Shown piece after piece: positions 33,269 through 41,897 of a stretch of 64,000 nucleotides of DNA (position 1 is its first letter; every line of letters starts with the position of its first letter). The DNA is from Ardenticatenales bacterium (GTDB taxonomy: Bacteria; Chloroflexota; Anaerolineae; Promineifilales; Promineifilaceae): contig JACKBM010000012.1 in the NCBI GenBank assembly GCA_020634575.1, positions 1 to 64,000 on the forward strand, written 5' to 3'. The position numbers were made by a program, and so were the translations under genes. The notes beneath the pieces are model-generated. The model was not told where the DNA came from. It saw only the letters and a program-made list of their open reading frames with translations, and searched no databases.

Positions 33269-33478
33269 ATGCCTAAGTCACCTGCCGCCCTGATCGGTCG
33301 CCACAATCGCCAGCGTCGACCGGAAGAACAACATCGTTACTATGATGAACCTGCAGATGAAGCAATGCCTGAAACGGCCCTACCCCAGGCCAGGCAGCTG
33401 CCCCGCTGGCGTCGCCTGATGAACCGCTGGGCCAGGCCGGGCCAGCAGCGCCTTATCCCTGCCAAAAGTACGGATTGA
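33269..33478 (+). CDS. Small basic hypothetical protein
   Basis: 69 residues, with AGGAGA six bases before ATG 33269. The composition is rich in Arg, Pro, Gln and Ala (GRHNRQRRPEEQHRYYDEP, LPRWRRLMNRWARPGQQR), net basic, with no signal or membrane segment. I know no family. The good ribosome-binding site supports it, while the low-complexity composition argues for caution. Confidence 0.45.
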   Translation: MPKSPAALIGRHNRQRRPEEQHRYYDEPADEAMPETALPQARQLPRWRRLMNRWARPGQQRLIPAKSTD

Positions 33479-33516
33479 TCTGCTCAGCGCCTTTACCCAG
33501 ACAGTGAGAAACAAAA

Positions 33517-33547
33517 AATCCGCTTGTGGGCTTGCCACAAGCGGATT
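33517..33547 (-). terminator. Rho-independent terminator of the glycosyltransferase gene
   Basis: A 13-bp perfect stem (AATCCGCTTGTGG / CCACAAGCGGATT) with a 5-nt loop. On the minus strand it is followed by TTTTTTGTTT, 24 bp after the stop codon at 33571. Confidence 0.88.
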
Positions 33548-33570
33548 ACATAATCAACGGCTGTGCTCGT

Positions 33571-34548
33571 CTAGCAGTTAGAAGATTGCAGGACCAGCGA
33601 ATCTTTCTGCTCGTCCAGCCCACGCGTTTGTGGCGGCTGGAAGCGAAGGGAATCAGCGCATAGCGGCAAGTCCATGCCTGAGGAAAAGCCTCGCAGGAAT
33701 TCGCGGATGTTGGCCAATTGGCCGCGTTGCGGCCGTTTGCCTGTCCGTAGCGCCCGGACAAAGAGATATTGGAAGGTCAGGGGCAGGCCGGCAAAAACGC
33801 CCGCTTTCACTGGTTTGGCGCACATGACGCCATATTCAAACCAGCTGGCTGAGACCGGTTTCTCCGGGCAGGCCACATTTCCGGCCGCGCCGGGCAGCTG
33901 AACAGCATTTACCTCATACCCTTCCAGCAATGCCCGCACGGCCATATCAGCCACGGCTGCCGGCCACGATTCAGCATGTTCGCCAACTAACTCATCAAAG
34001 CCGCCGATGTCATAAAAGGCGCGACGGCGCATGAGCAACTGTTTGCCAGTCGCTTCAGTACGGGCAAAGGCGCTAACGGTCTGGTAAAAAGCAGTGGGTT
34101 GACCGGCCGGTCCCTCATCCACCAACAACATGGCCGCCTGCGGATTGGCCCGCAGTTGGGCCACCGAGTCGCTCAGCCAATTCGCCGCCAGCACCGTCTT
34201 GTCATCAATGATGCCGACCAGTGTTGCCCGCGAGATGCGGACAGCAAAATTGCGCTGCCGGGCCACATTTTGCTCCGGAAGGCGGTAGTAATGGAAATGA
34301 GGTAAATCCAGAAAGGGGAAAAGGGCCAGGAAGGTATCCCGGTTCTGGCTCTGATCGATGATGATGATTTCGTAGCTGGGATAATCCAGCGCCAACACTG
34401 AGCGCACCACCGGCACAATCGCTGCACCCTGGTCAGAGGTGTTCATGACCAGCGATACAAAGGGCTGATAATGGCGCGCTGAAAGCCGGACCCGGCTAAA
34501 ACCCTCGGATATGAGATTCACTATTTGGGATTCTTGAACTGATAGCAA
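33571..34548 (-). CDS. Family 2 glycosyltransferase
   Basis: 325 residues starting at TTG 34548, with a weak AGGGACG site upstream; no ATG occurs before the domain. The GT-A fold begins at FVSLVMNTSDQG, continues VRSVLALDYPSYEIIIIDQS and has the acidic pair GIIDDKTV in the place of the metal-binding DxD. MRRRAFYDIGGFDELVGEHAE is the acceptor-side loop with the catalytic acid. No membrane helix is evident except a short hydrophobic stretch (GVFAGLPLTFQYLFV), so the protein is probably cytoplasmic or peripheral. The donor and acceptor sugars are unknown. It has its own terminator and no glycan genes nearby. Confidence 0.82.
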   Translation of the reverse strand: MLSVQESQIVNLISEGFSRVRLSARHYQPFVSLVMNTSDQGAAIVPVVRSVLALDYPSYEIIIIDQSQNRDTFLALFPFLDLPHFHYYRLPEQNVARQRNFAVRISRATLVGIIDDKTVLAANWLSDSVAQLRANPQAAMLLVDEGPAGQPTAFYQTVSAFARTEATGKQLLMRRRAFYDIGGFDELVGEHAESWPAAVADMAVRALLEGYEVNAVQLPGAAGNVACPEKPVSASWFEYGVMCAKPVKAGVFAGLPLTFQYLFVRALRTGKRPQRGQLANIREFLRGFSSGMDLPLCADSLRFQPPQTRGLDEQKDSLVLQSSNC

Positions 34549-34734
34549 CTTTCGTCCCTGCCGTTGTTAATTGTTCAAAGCGGAGCATCGGAGTACGGTG
34601 ACTTTGATTTCTTGCCAGTACCAGTACCATGATGTCAGTACTCGGGTCCTCACTATGTAACAACGTAGCAAAGAGCGATTTGGTCGCGGCCAAATATGAA
34701 GTTGCCAGGTCTAATCACCAATAGACAGCAAAAA

Positions 34735-34795
34735 AGCCGCAAATTGCACGGATTTTCATAAACATTTTTATGAAAATTTTGTATCAATTGCGGCT
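34735..34795 (-). terminator. Long bidirectional terminator hairpin
   Basis: AGCCGCAAATTG (34735-34746) pairs with CAATTGCGGCT (34785-34795), and an inner stem ATTTTCATAAA / TTTATGAAAAT pairs perfectly. On the minus strand, after the ThDP enzyme gene, it is followed by TTTTTTGCTG; on the plus strand by TTTTGC. The rest of the 273-bp gap (34549-34734) shows no gene and probably holds the glycosyltransferase promoter. Confidence 0.8.
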
Positions 34796-34821
34796 TTTGC
34801 TATCCATCGCTGTGGCAGGGG

Positions 34822-36372
34822 CTAGACAAGAACTTCGATTAAATGTGGGCCCCGCTTGGCCAGAGCAGCGGCAAACTGATCATTAAAGGCTTCCGCCGTC
34901 GTCGCCCGGCTGCCTTCAACGCCCAACCCCTGCGCGATAGAGACAAAATCAAGTTGCGGATTGTCAAGACTAAATAGCGTGTCGGCAATGCTGCCATGCT
35001 GCATTGCCCCGACCCGGCTCATCTCCCCACGCAAGATCTCATAGGAGCGATTGTTAAACAGGACCGTGACAACGTTAAGTTGCTCGCGTGCCTGCGTCCA
35101 GAGTGCTTGAATCGTGTACATGGCGGAGCCGTCAGCCTGCATACCGACCACCTGCCGGTCCGGGCAGGCAACGGCGGCGCCCACGGCCTGGGGCAACCCA
35201 TGACCAATCGAACCGCCCGTGCCCGTCAACATGTCAAATGGGCGCAGATTACGCAGCCAGGTCCCGGCGCCGGCACCAGAGGTGATCGCTTCGTTGACAA
35301 TGATCGCCTCCTCCGGCAGTTGGGCGGCGACGCTTTGCCAGATCGCGTTCGGCGTCAATTCGCCACTGGGTAATCCCGGCCGATCCAGCCCTTCTACCTT
35401 CGATAAGGGCGCATCAGCAGCCAGGCCGAGTTCGTCCGCCAGCGCCGCCAGGGCGCCGACGACATCTTCAGCCGGGGTGGCCAGAGTGTGGATCTGGCAA
35501 CCGGCCGGTTCCAGCCGGCTTGGCTGGCCCGGATAGGCGAAGAAAGCCACGGGCTCTGCAGTCGAGACCAGGATGATGTGGGCAAATTCCTCCAGCTGAG
35601 CCAGGGATTGCGGCAGTGGGTAAGCCAACGACCGCAGCAGCGGCCGGCCGGCGCCCATCTGCAGCCTGGCGGTCGGCCGATTACTCATGATCGGGACGCC
35701 GGTCGCCTGGCTGATCTGGCTGACGAGGCGCAAGCCGTCATCCAAAACCGCCTTACCGGATAAAAGTAGCAGCGTGGGCTCGCCCGAGCGCAGGATGGCG
35801 GCGGCGTTCTGGACAGCCGCCTGGTTGATCTGCGCTTGCGGCGCGGCTGTTGGGGTGATGATCGGGGCAGTCGTGGGATCCCAGGAGCTGTCGCCCGGCA
35901 AAATCAGGGTGGCGATCTGTCCAGGAGCCGTGCGTGCCGCGGTGATGGCCGCCGCCGTGTCCCGGCTGATATTGTCAGGTGACATCGAAGTCCTGACCCA
36001 GTGAGACATTGACCAGGCAATCTGTTCAATCGGGCTGGTCAGGGGCGCATCATGCTGGATGTGGTAGGTCGCATGTTCACCCACAATATTGACCATGGGC
36101 GAGAGCGCCCGTTTGGCATTGTGGAGGTTGGCCAGGCCATTCCCCAGACCGGGACCAAGGTGCAACAGGGTGCTGGCCGGCCGGCCGGTCATCCGGGCGT
36201 AGCCATCCGCCGCACCGGTGCAGACCCCTTCAAACAGCCCCAGGACGGCCCGCATCCCCTCGACCTGATCCAGGGCGGCCACAAAATGCATTTCCGATGT
36301 GCCGGGATTGGTAAAACAAACATTGACATCAGCGGCGACCAATGTCTTGATTAGATTTTGTGCACCATTCAT
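34822..36372 (-). CDS. Thiamine diphosphate enzyme, acetolactate synthase large subunit-like
   Basis: 516 residues from ATG 36372 with GAGGT eight bases upstream. It has the three-domain plan of the POX/AHAS family. The N-terminal domain carries the catalytic glutamate in LFEGVCTGAADGYAR (about E48). The C-terminal ThDP-binding motif begins QADGSAMYTIQALWTQA and ends VLFNN, with ADGS in place of the common GDGS. GGSIGHGLPQAVGAA is also typical. The FAD-binding features of true acetolactate synthases are not obvious, and no small subunit (ilvN) is adjacent. It more probably belongs to the broad group of decarboxylases or carboligases annotated as acetolactate synthase large subunit. The substrate is open. 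Confidence 0.85.
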   Translation of the reverse strand: MNGAQNLIKTLVAADVNVCFTNPGTSEMHFVAALDQVEGMRAVLGLFEGVCTGAADGYARMTGRPASTLLHLGPGLGNGLANLHNAKRALSPMVNIVGEHATYHIQHDAPLTSPIEQIAWSMSHWVRTSMSPDNISRDTAAAITAARTAPGQIATLILPGDSSWDPTTAPIITPTAAPQAQINQAAVQNAAAILRSGEPTLLLLSGKAVLDDGLRLVSQISQATGVPIMSNRPTARLQMGAGRPLLRSLAYPLPQSLAQLEEFAHIILVSTAEPVAFFAYPGQPSRLEPAGCQIHTLATPAEDVVGALAALADELGLAADAPLSKVEGLDRPGLPSGELTPNAIWQSVAAQLPEEAIIVNEAITSGAGAGTWLRNLRPFDMLTGTGGSIGHGLPQAVGAAVACPDRQVVGMQADGSAMYTIQALWTQAREQLNVVTVLFNNRSYEILRGEMSRVGAMQHGSIADTLFSLDNPQLDFVSIAQGLGVEGSRATTAEAFNDQFAAALAKRGPHLIEVLV

Positions 36373-36450
36373 ACGTTGTACCTCAATAAGTAGTCAAATA
36401 ATGAAAAGGATTGCTGTGTGAATTGCTGGTTCGTAGTAAACGTTATTAGA

Positions 36451-36737
36451 CTTGTCCGGAGGTTACTTCCCCTAACTTTTCGACGTCACCTTGAGCCTCC
36501 TTGATGGGGTGGAGCAGCCATCAAGATAGGGCGAAAGGCCCCGATCCAATGGGGTGGCCGTGACGGCTGGTGGCTGGTACTGAGGCTAACTTTTCCCATC
36601 GACCAGCACCTGGGCAGTCCTGTCATCGCCTCAGATCGGGATCCCTCGCGCTCTTACAATGGTCGCTTTTCACGGCAAACAAAGCTCGGGATGACGTCAA
36701 AAAGATAAGCGCGGTACTTAATTTGCCTCCGGACAAG
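36451..36737. repeat. 287-bp MITE-like element with inverted terminal repeats
   Basis: CTTGTCCGGAGG (36451-36462) is perfectly mirrored by CCTCCGGACAAG (36726-36737). A second block, 36476-36496, pairs with 36684-36704 at 17 of 21 positions around a GACGTC core. No transposase or gene is inside. The element fills most of the 428-bp gap between the ThDP enzyme and thrC. The internal words TTGAGCCTCC...GATGGGG recur near 60380, and a similar CCTGAGCCTC occurs at 18617. Confidence 0.75.
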
Positions 36738-36800
36738 CCATAAAGCCTTTATTATGAACCTTGGGCTGCCGCACGATTCAGGGAGCTTCAGGCTGCCCGA

Positions 36801-38102
36801 TCATTCATAAATTGACCGATAGATTCGGCCCAGTTCCGCCGCCAGGGCGTCATAATCGTTGGCCAGGCTGGTCTTGCGCTGGGCGTAGCGGGCCAGCTGC
36901 CCCAGGGCGGCTTCATTATCAACCGGGAGTCCAGTTTGCCGCTCAATTTCAGCAGCGAATTTTAGGGGCGCGGCCGTACCGACGATGATCGTGTGGCGGG
37001 CCGGGTCGGCCAGCGCTTCAGCCACGTGCCAGCCCACGGCGGTATGGGGATCAAGCAGATAACCGTGTTCCTGGTGCACCGCTTTGATCGTTGCCACCGC
37101 CTCGGCATCGGTCACCGAATGGGCGCGCAGGACGGCGCGGCAGCGGTCCACATCGTGGCCAAATAACTCCAGGACGCGAACAAAGTTGCTGGGGTTGCCC
37201 ACATCCATGGCGTTGGCAAGGGTCTGGATGGTGGGCTGGGGTTCGTACCGGCCGGTCTCCAGATAACGCACCGCCACATCATTCAAATTCGTCGCAGCCA
37301 CAAAATGGTCAAAGGGCAGACCCATTTCCCGGGCAAACAAGCCGCCGGTCAAGTTGCCGAAGTTGCCCGATGGGACAACAAATTCTATATCTGACCGGCC
37401 GGTCTGAGCATAAGCGTATACATAGTAGACGATCTGCGGAATCAGCCGGCCGATGCTGATTGAGTTGGCCGAAGTCAGCTGGAATTGCCCCAGGGATGGG
37501 TCATTAAACGCCTGCTTTACCAGTGCCTGGCAATCGTCAAAAACGCCATCAATCTCCAGGGGATGGACATTTTCCGCCACCCGCGTCAGCTGCTCCTCTT
37601 GCAGGGCGCTGACTCGCCCCTTTGGAAACAGGATAACCACGTCAATGTTGGGGATATCGGCAAAGCCATGGGCAATGGCGCCGCCCGTGTCGCCACTGGT
37701 AGCAACCAGCAGCAGCACATTCTCCCGTCGCGCCTGCAGAAAATGGCTCATCAGCCGGGCCAGCGTCTGCGCGGCCACATCCTTAAACGCCTGGGTCGGG
37801 CCGTGGAATAGCTCCAGGAGATGATAGGGGCCAACCGGCCGGAGCTCAATCGGGAAATGGAAGGCAGCCTTGGCAATGGCCCTCAGCTCAGCTTCCGGGA
37901 TCTCCTCGCCAAACCATTTCTGCAGGACGGCGAAGCCGCACTCAGCCAGCGAGGTGCCGGGCAGCGCCGCCAGCTCTTCAGGGGAAAATTTCGGGAACTG
38001 ATCCGGAAAATAAAGCCCACCATCTGGGGCAAGCCCCTGGAACAACGCCTCGGCAAAAGTCACGGGGGGCGCCTGGCCATTTGTACTGTAATAACGAATC
38101 AT
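36801..38102 (-). CDS. thrC: Threonine synthase
   Basis: 433 residues from ATG 38102. It converts O-phospho-homoserine to threonine with PLP. MIRYYSTNGQAPPVTFAEAL and GLAPDGGLYFPDQFP are the classic start of the longer ThrC subfamily. HGPTQAFKDVAAQ holds the PLP lysine (about K107), and VATSGDTGGAIAHGF and SGNFGNLTGG form the phosphate-binding loops. The length is normal for this subfamily. The ribosome-binding site is weak (GCAGG). A TGG-TATACT promoter lies 39-47 bp upstream. Other threonine pathway genes are not adjacent. Confidence 0.94.
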   Translation of the reverse strand: MIRYYSTNGQAPPVTFAEALFQGLAPDGGLYFPDQFPKFSPEELAALPGTSLAECGFAVLQKWFGEEIPEAELRAIAKAAFHFPIELRPVGPYHLLELFHGPTQAFKDVAAQTLARLMSHFLQARRENVLLLVATSGDTGGAIAHGFADIPNIDVVILFPKGRVSALQEEQLTRVAENVHPLEIDGVFDDCQALVKQAFNDPSLGQFQLTSANSISIGRLIPQIVYYVYAYAQTGRSDIEFVVPSGNFGNLTGGLFAREMGLPFDHFVAATNLNDVAVRYLETGRYEPQPTIQTLANAMDVGNPSNFVRVLELFGHDVDRCRAVLRAHSVTDAEAVATIKAVHQEHGYLLDPHTAVGWHVAEALADPARHTIIVGTAAPLKFAAEIERQTGLPVDNEAALGQLARYAQRKTSLANDYDALAAELGRIYRSIYE

Positions 38103-38140
38103 CCAAACCTGCACTTATTGCGGAATGCCCAAACTGGGCA

Positions 38141-38149
38141 AGTATACCA
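38141..38149 (-). promoter_or_regulatory. Extended -10 promoter of thrC
   Basis: On the minus strand TGG-TATACT, an extended -10 element, ends 38 bases before the ATG at 38102. The start point would be near 38134. The short leader holds a small hairpin, GCCCA-GTT-TGGGC, at 38127-38139. Confidence 0.5.
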
Positions 38150-38155
38150 ATGGCC

Positions 38156-38237
38156 GGGTGGCTGAGCGACCAAAGTCCTCAGCGACACGCCTTTACCAAA
38201 TTCGGCCACCCAAAGCCAAGGATTAAAATCCAAGGCT
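38156..38237. repeat. Nested palindromes between DUF3604 gene terminator and thrC promoter
   Basis: GGGTGGC (38156-38162) pairs with GCCACCC (38205-38211), enclosing a GCTGAG/CTCAGC hairpin. Next to it, 38214-38237 forms a second stem with two symmetric T-T mismatches around GGATT/AATCC. It looks tRNA-like at first sight but has no anticodon arm. It lies upstream of the likely thrC start point. Confidence 0.5.
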
Positions 38238-38244
38238 GAGATAG

Positions 38245-38265
38245 AAAAAGTGCCTGAGGGCACTT
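38245..38265 (-). terminator. Rho-independent terminator of the DUF3604 gene
   Basis: AAGTGCC-TGAG-GGCACTT, seven perfect pairs with a 4-nt loop. On the minus strand it is followed by TTTTCTAT. It lies 66 bp after the stop codon at 38331. Confidence 0.75.
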
Positions 38266-38330
38266 GCGCTAGCTCAGCCCTGTAGTTCACTGCTGGGCTT
38301 GGCGGCAGCCAGCTTTGGTAAGAGTCTGGC

Positions 38331-40493
38331 TCAGCGGTTGTCGATGTAAATCGGGCTGGACCAGGCCATCTGCCCATCGACCTGGGTTGCCTTCAGAAAG
38401 TAGGCAGTGAGTTGACCGGCCGGTGCCTCGGCCACCCAAGCCAGCGCCAGCTCACAGTCGGTCAGCGCTGCCGGATACCGCTCAATGGCCAGTGTCATAT
38501 CTACGCCGCCCAAATCATAGATTCGACGGGGAGTTAGCTCATCCAGCTCGGCCAGCAGCAGCTGAATTTCAGCCACGGCTGAAGCAAACACCAGCTCGCC
38601 GGCTGTCGCCTCGGCCAAAACCAGGTCCAGCCCATCCCGATCACCTGTTGTCCGGCTGACAAACTGCACCCGGTCATCCGTTTGCGCGACGATGCCATCA
38701 GCCAGGGTGTCAAACGAATAGAGCGTGGCGCTTTCCAGCTGATTGCCTGCCAACCGAATTTCGCCATCCCAGACCACCCGCCGCTGCCGGCCTCGTTCCC
38801 GGCTGCCCTGCCAGCTCACCCGGATGTGGCGCGACGTCGCCATCGCCCCAAACGCGGCCGGGCGTACCGCCTGAACGAGTTCCCGCCCCTGATACAGCTC
38901 CAGCTTCTCCAGCGGACCGCAGCCAACGACGCGACCAGTCAAGTTAATTGGTGTCAAAACGCCGCTTAGAACTGTGCCCATCGGCTGACCATCAGCCTGA
39001 AAATCGAGCCAGATGCGGGCGCCGGTTGTGCCGTAACAGTGGCGCGCCTGCAGAGCGTCGAAGACGGCGTCGCGGCTGAGCGAGTCAGCCAGCACGCAGG
39101 TCAGGCCGTTCTCAATGCCAAAATCAGCTCGACCAGCCCCTTCAGCGCCGGGCCGGCCGTGATGCCCATCCGAATTGGCCATCACGCCGACGATGTAATC
39201 CCGTTCCAGCGCATCCCACAACATCCATTCAAAGACGCCCCAGCAGGAAACCAGCTCCACCAGGGTGACAACGTCCTGATCAAAATATTGGCGCAGGTTG
39301 GCGTAGCGGCCGCCCACATGGGCACACACCAGCCGATCCGCGGCGGGTACATGCTGCTTGAGACGGTCGTAAAGCTGATCGACCGGATGGGCTGGAGTCA
39401 GCGCATCTTCGGGGACGTGGGGCACCAGCCAATGGGAGGAGCGCATGATCGGCAGCCCTTCGCGCCGGTAAAAGACGTTGTGGTCGCCACCGGCCGGACT
39501 GTTACCCGACCACTCATAGCCGGGAAACACCACGAAACGCCCTTCATCATGAAACCGGGCCGTCGTCTCATTGATGTGAGCCCAATAGTCGTCATCGATC
39601 TGGAAATCATTGCCCTGATGGCTGGCAAAATCCAACCGCCCCCAGTCGCGGGCAAAGGTGAAATATTCCTCTTCCGTCCCGGTGCCCACCGTTTTCTTGG
39701 TCTGGGCGTGGAGGTCGCCCCAATACCGCTGCTGCGGGAGTTGGGCCGGCAGGATCTGGATGGGGTTTGAGCGGCAGCTATATTCGCCAGCCTGGGCTTC
39801 CAGGTAACCGAAGCCCGGTGTATCCAATTGGATGGTGCCATGCTGAATCGTCGCCTGGCCCGGGCCGACCCAGCGGAACTGGCAACCGGCCGGTGCCGCC
39901 ACCGGGTTGCGCCACTGGTCCTCACCCTTCACAAAAATCGGCACCGCTTCGCCGGCAATTGCCTGGGCGGGCAGCAGGCAAACCAGCTTATCGAGGGTGT
40001 CCGCCACCACCCGCAGCGTTGGTGAGCTGGCCAGCGGCCGCGGGTCGCAGCCATTGGTCGGGTCAACCAGGGTCAAAAACTGAAAACGGGATTCAAGGTA
40101 GGTTTGGGCGCGCATCCCCGGGCTGCCGCCGCGCCGGTCGCCCAACCGGATCGTAATCTCATCACCCGGTGACAGCGAGCCATCGTAAACATCAATGACC
40201 AGGGCCCGGCTCCAGGGGCGCACATAGCCTTTGGGCTGCCAGCTGAGTCGCAGGCGGGCGGCGCCAGCGGTCTCGGCGCTGGTGTAGCCACTCGCGGCGG
40301 GGTCGCCGAACTGGGGCGCCTCCCAATCGGTGACCAGGGGGAAGCAAATCTTGAGTTGGGCGCCAGAGTCCAGGCCGTAGCTGCCGACAGTGTAGCGCAG
40401 GGTCCAGCTGCCGGTGCGGCCGGCAATGACATCGTCCGTTTCCAACAGCTGAATGGTGCCCAGGCGGGCTGAAATCAAATCCAGGGTCATCAT
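38331..40493 (-). CDS. DUF3604 domain protein, PHP-like putative metallohydrolase
   Basis: 720 residues from ATG 40493 (or 40490) with AGGAGG just upstream. The first 250 residues look like beta-sandwich modules. The central part starts with QRYWGDLHAQT and continues FTFARDWGRLDFASHQGND, FVVFPGYEWSG and GGDHNVFYRR, then HVGGRYANL and MANSDGHHGRPG. Histidine and aspartate clusters of this kind are those of the DUF3604 family, related to PHP metal-dependent phosphoesterases. No signal peptide is seen, so the protein may be cytoplasmic. The natural substrate is unknown. It is divergent from the ATPase gene at 40602 and has its own terminator. Confidence 0.85.
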   Translation of the reverse strand: MMTLDLISARLGTIQLLETDDVIAGRTGSWTLRYTVGSYGLDSGAQLKICFPLVTDWEAPQFGDPAASGYTSAETAGAARLRLSWQPKGYVRPWSRALVIDVYDGSLSPGDEITIRLGDRRGGSPGMRAQTYLESRFQFLTLVDPTNGCDPRPLASSPTLRVVADTLDKLVCLLPAQAIAGEAVPIFVKGEDQWRNPVAAPAGCQFRWVGPGQATIQHGTIQLDTPGFGYLEAQAGEYSCRSNPIQILPAQLPQQRYWGDLHAQTKKTVGTGTEEEYFTFARDWGRLDFASHQGNDFQIDDDYWAHINETTARFHDEGRFVVFPGYEWSGNSPAGGDHNVFYRREGLPIMRSSHWLVPHVPEDALTPAHPVDQLYDRLKQHVPAADRLVCAHVGGRYANLRQYFDQDVVTLVELVSCWGVFEWMLWDALERDYIVGVMANSDGHHGRPGAEGAGRADFGIENGLTCVLADSLSRDAVFDALQARHCYGTTGARIWLDFQADGQPMGTVLSGVLTPINLTGRVVGCGPLEKLELYQGRELVQAVRPAAFGAMATSRHIRVSWQGSRERGRQRRVVWDGEIRLAGNQLESATLYSFDTLADGIVAQTDDRVQFVSRTTGDRDGLDLVLAEATAGELVFASAVAEIQLLLAELDELTPRRIYDLGGVDMTLAIERYPAALTDCELALAWVAEAPAGQLTAYFLKATQVDGQMAWSSPIYIDNR

Positions 40494-40585
40494 GTTGCCT
40501 CCTGTGACCGGCCGGTGGCGCCAGCCTGGCCTCATTGTCTCACCCCGCTGGCCAGGGGCAAGCAGATGCCACCCCTTTCCAGGAC

Positions 40586-40594
40586 TGTTATAAT
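40586..40594 (+). promoter_or_regulatory. Extended -10 promoter giving a leaderless ATPase transcript
   Basis: TGTTATAAT, identical to the element before the MalT-type gene, ends seven bases before ATG 40602. This supports the ATG at 40602 as the start and a leaderless mRNA; no Shine-Dalgarno site is present. Confidence 0.7.
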
Positions 40595-40601
40595 TTTCGC
40601 T

Positions 40602-41897
40602 ATGTTGGTAATCCCTATTTCCTCAGCGCTACACAAAACCTTTTCCCAAATAGCCCGCGACAAGCGAATGGTCTTTTTTTCTGGGCTCCCAGGCGTGGGC
40701 AAGAGCTTGCTGATTCAGCAGCTGGCCCTGCTGGCGTCCCAGGCCGGCCGCATCGTTCATACAGTGCATTGGGATGTCTCTCGGGCCGCGTTCGAGACAC
40801 CAGACATCCAGCAACGGTACCCCGAAATTGACGGCGTCACGCACGCCGCCATCCGCAAGGCAGTCGGCATCTGGTCGCGTGACGCCATTCGCCAGTGGGA
40901 TGAAGCCTATCCCGAAGCGGAACATATTTTGATCGGTGAAGTGCCGTTGCTTGGCAGCCGGCTCATCGAGTTAGCGGTTCCGCACGACGACGAGGCCGAA
41001 GCATTACTGACTGGTGAAGGATCCCTGTTTGTGGTGCCGGTGCCCAGCTGGGAGGTCCGCGCGGTGATTGAGCAGTCGCGGGCGCGCACCTTTACGGAAC
41101 CACAACATGAGAAAGAGCGCCTGGACGCATCGCCAGACGTGTTACGGGCGCTCTGGCGCGAAATCAATTCACTGGCCCGGCGCATCAATTTGACCAAGGC
41201 AGCCGAAGATGCGCCCTATAACCCGTACATTTACGGTGGAGTCTACGCTGCCCTGCTCCGCCACCGGCCGCATCAACTGATCCTGATCGACGAAGTATTA
41301 CGGCCGGCCAAATCAGTCTATGAGCTTCAGGTAGTCACCAGCCAGTTGCAAGCGGATCTGGAAACGGTTAATGCCATTTTCGACCGCTTAGAAAATGAAT
41401 ATACGCCGGCGGAGGTGGAAGAACTGGTTGACAACTGGCATGCCATCATCACCGACACCCCGCGCCACGCCGATGCCGGTCCCGAGCTATTTCTGCCGGC
41501 GCCGGAACTATTGCCCGGCAGCGCCACCACGACAAACCTGACAGCCGCCCAGCGAACGGCCCTGCGTGAGCTATTGGCCCTGCCCCTGGAGGCGGATACT
41601 GCCCAGGTCGTGGCGGCGTTGGATAAGGCACTGGAAACGTTTGCGCTGGCGGACCGGCCGGATCCCGTCCTGGCCAACAGCCGTAAATTTGATGTGTACG
41701 ACAGCTATTTCAATGTCCAGCGCACCGACGCAGACACTGGCCCCGCATTCCTGGCCGGCCTGCTGCAGGCGTATCGTAATGTGCTGCAAAATCTGGCCGT
41801 CCCCCCGGATTCCCTGACGGTCCTGGAAGCGCCGCTGCTGCGCATCGCCCTGGAAACCGCCATCCGCACCTTTACCATTGAGGAAACCGATGTTTGA
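40602..41897 (+). CDS. P-loop ATPase of unknown function
   Basis: 431 residues from ATG 40602. After a short start, FFSGLPGVGKSLLIQQLALLA gives a clear Walker A (GLPGVGKS) near residue 30. HILIGEVPLLGSRLIELA may hold the Walker B strand. The next 130 residues include NPYIYGGVYAALLRHRPHQ and a conserved-looking LILIDEVL segment. The C-terminal 180 residues are helical, with a possible coiled coil (ELQVVTSQLQADLETVNAIF). It resembles small-molecule kinase or gating P-loop proteins, but I cannot place it in a family. The stop codon overlaps the start of the next gene by eight bases, so the two products are probably made together. Confidence 0.75.
   Translation: MLVIPISSALHKTFSQIARDKRMVFFSGLPGVGKSLLIQQLALLASQAGRIVHTVHWDVSRAAFETPDIQQRYPEIDGVTHAAIRKAVGIWSRDAIRQWDEAYPEAEHILIGEVPLLGSRLIELAVPHDDEAEALLTGEGSLFVVPVPSWEVRAVIEQSRARTFTEPQHEKERLDASPDVLRALWREINSLARRINLTKAAEDAPYNPYIYGGVYAALLRHRPHQLILIDEVLRPAKSVYELQVVTSQLQADLETVNAIFDRLENEYTPAEVEELVDNWHAIITDTPRHADAGPELFLPAPELLPGSATTTNLTAAQRTALRELLALPLEADTAQVVAALDKALETFALADRPDPVLANSRKFDVYDSYFNVQRTDADTGPAFLAGLLQAYRNVLQNLAVPPDSLTVLEAPLLRIALETAIRTFTIEETDV

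Noticed and set aside
34496..34693. 65-residue minus-strand frame upstream of the glycosyltransferase
   Set aside because: It overlaps the glycosyltransferase start, with no ribosome-binding site and no family pattern; more likely promoter DNA.
38154..38236. A tRNA-Ser/Leu-like sequence (minus-strand GCC...GGTAAAGGC resembles a D-arm)
   Set aside because: No anticodon stem with a 7-nt loop, no T-arm and no matching acceptor ends.
38103..38245. T-box leader for thrC (GGGTGG word)
   Set aside because: The rest of the T-box consensus and a downstream terminator before thrC are missing; the terminator present belongs to the upstream gene and precedes the word.
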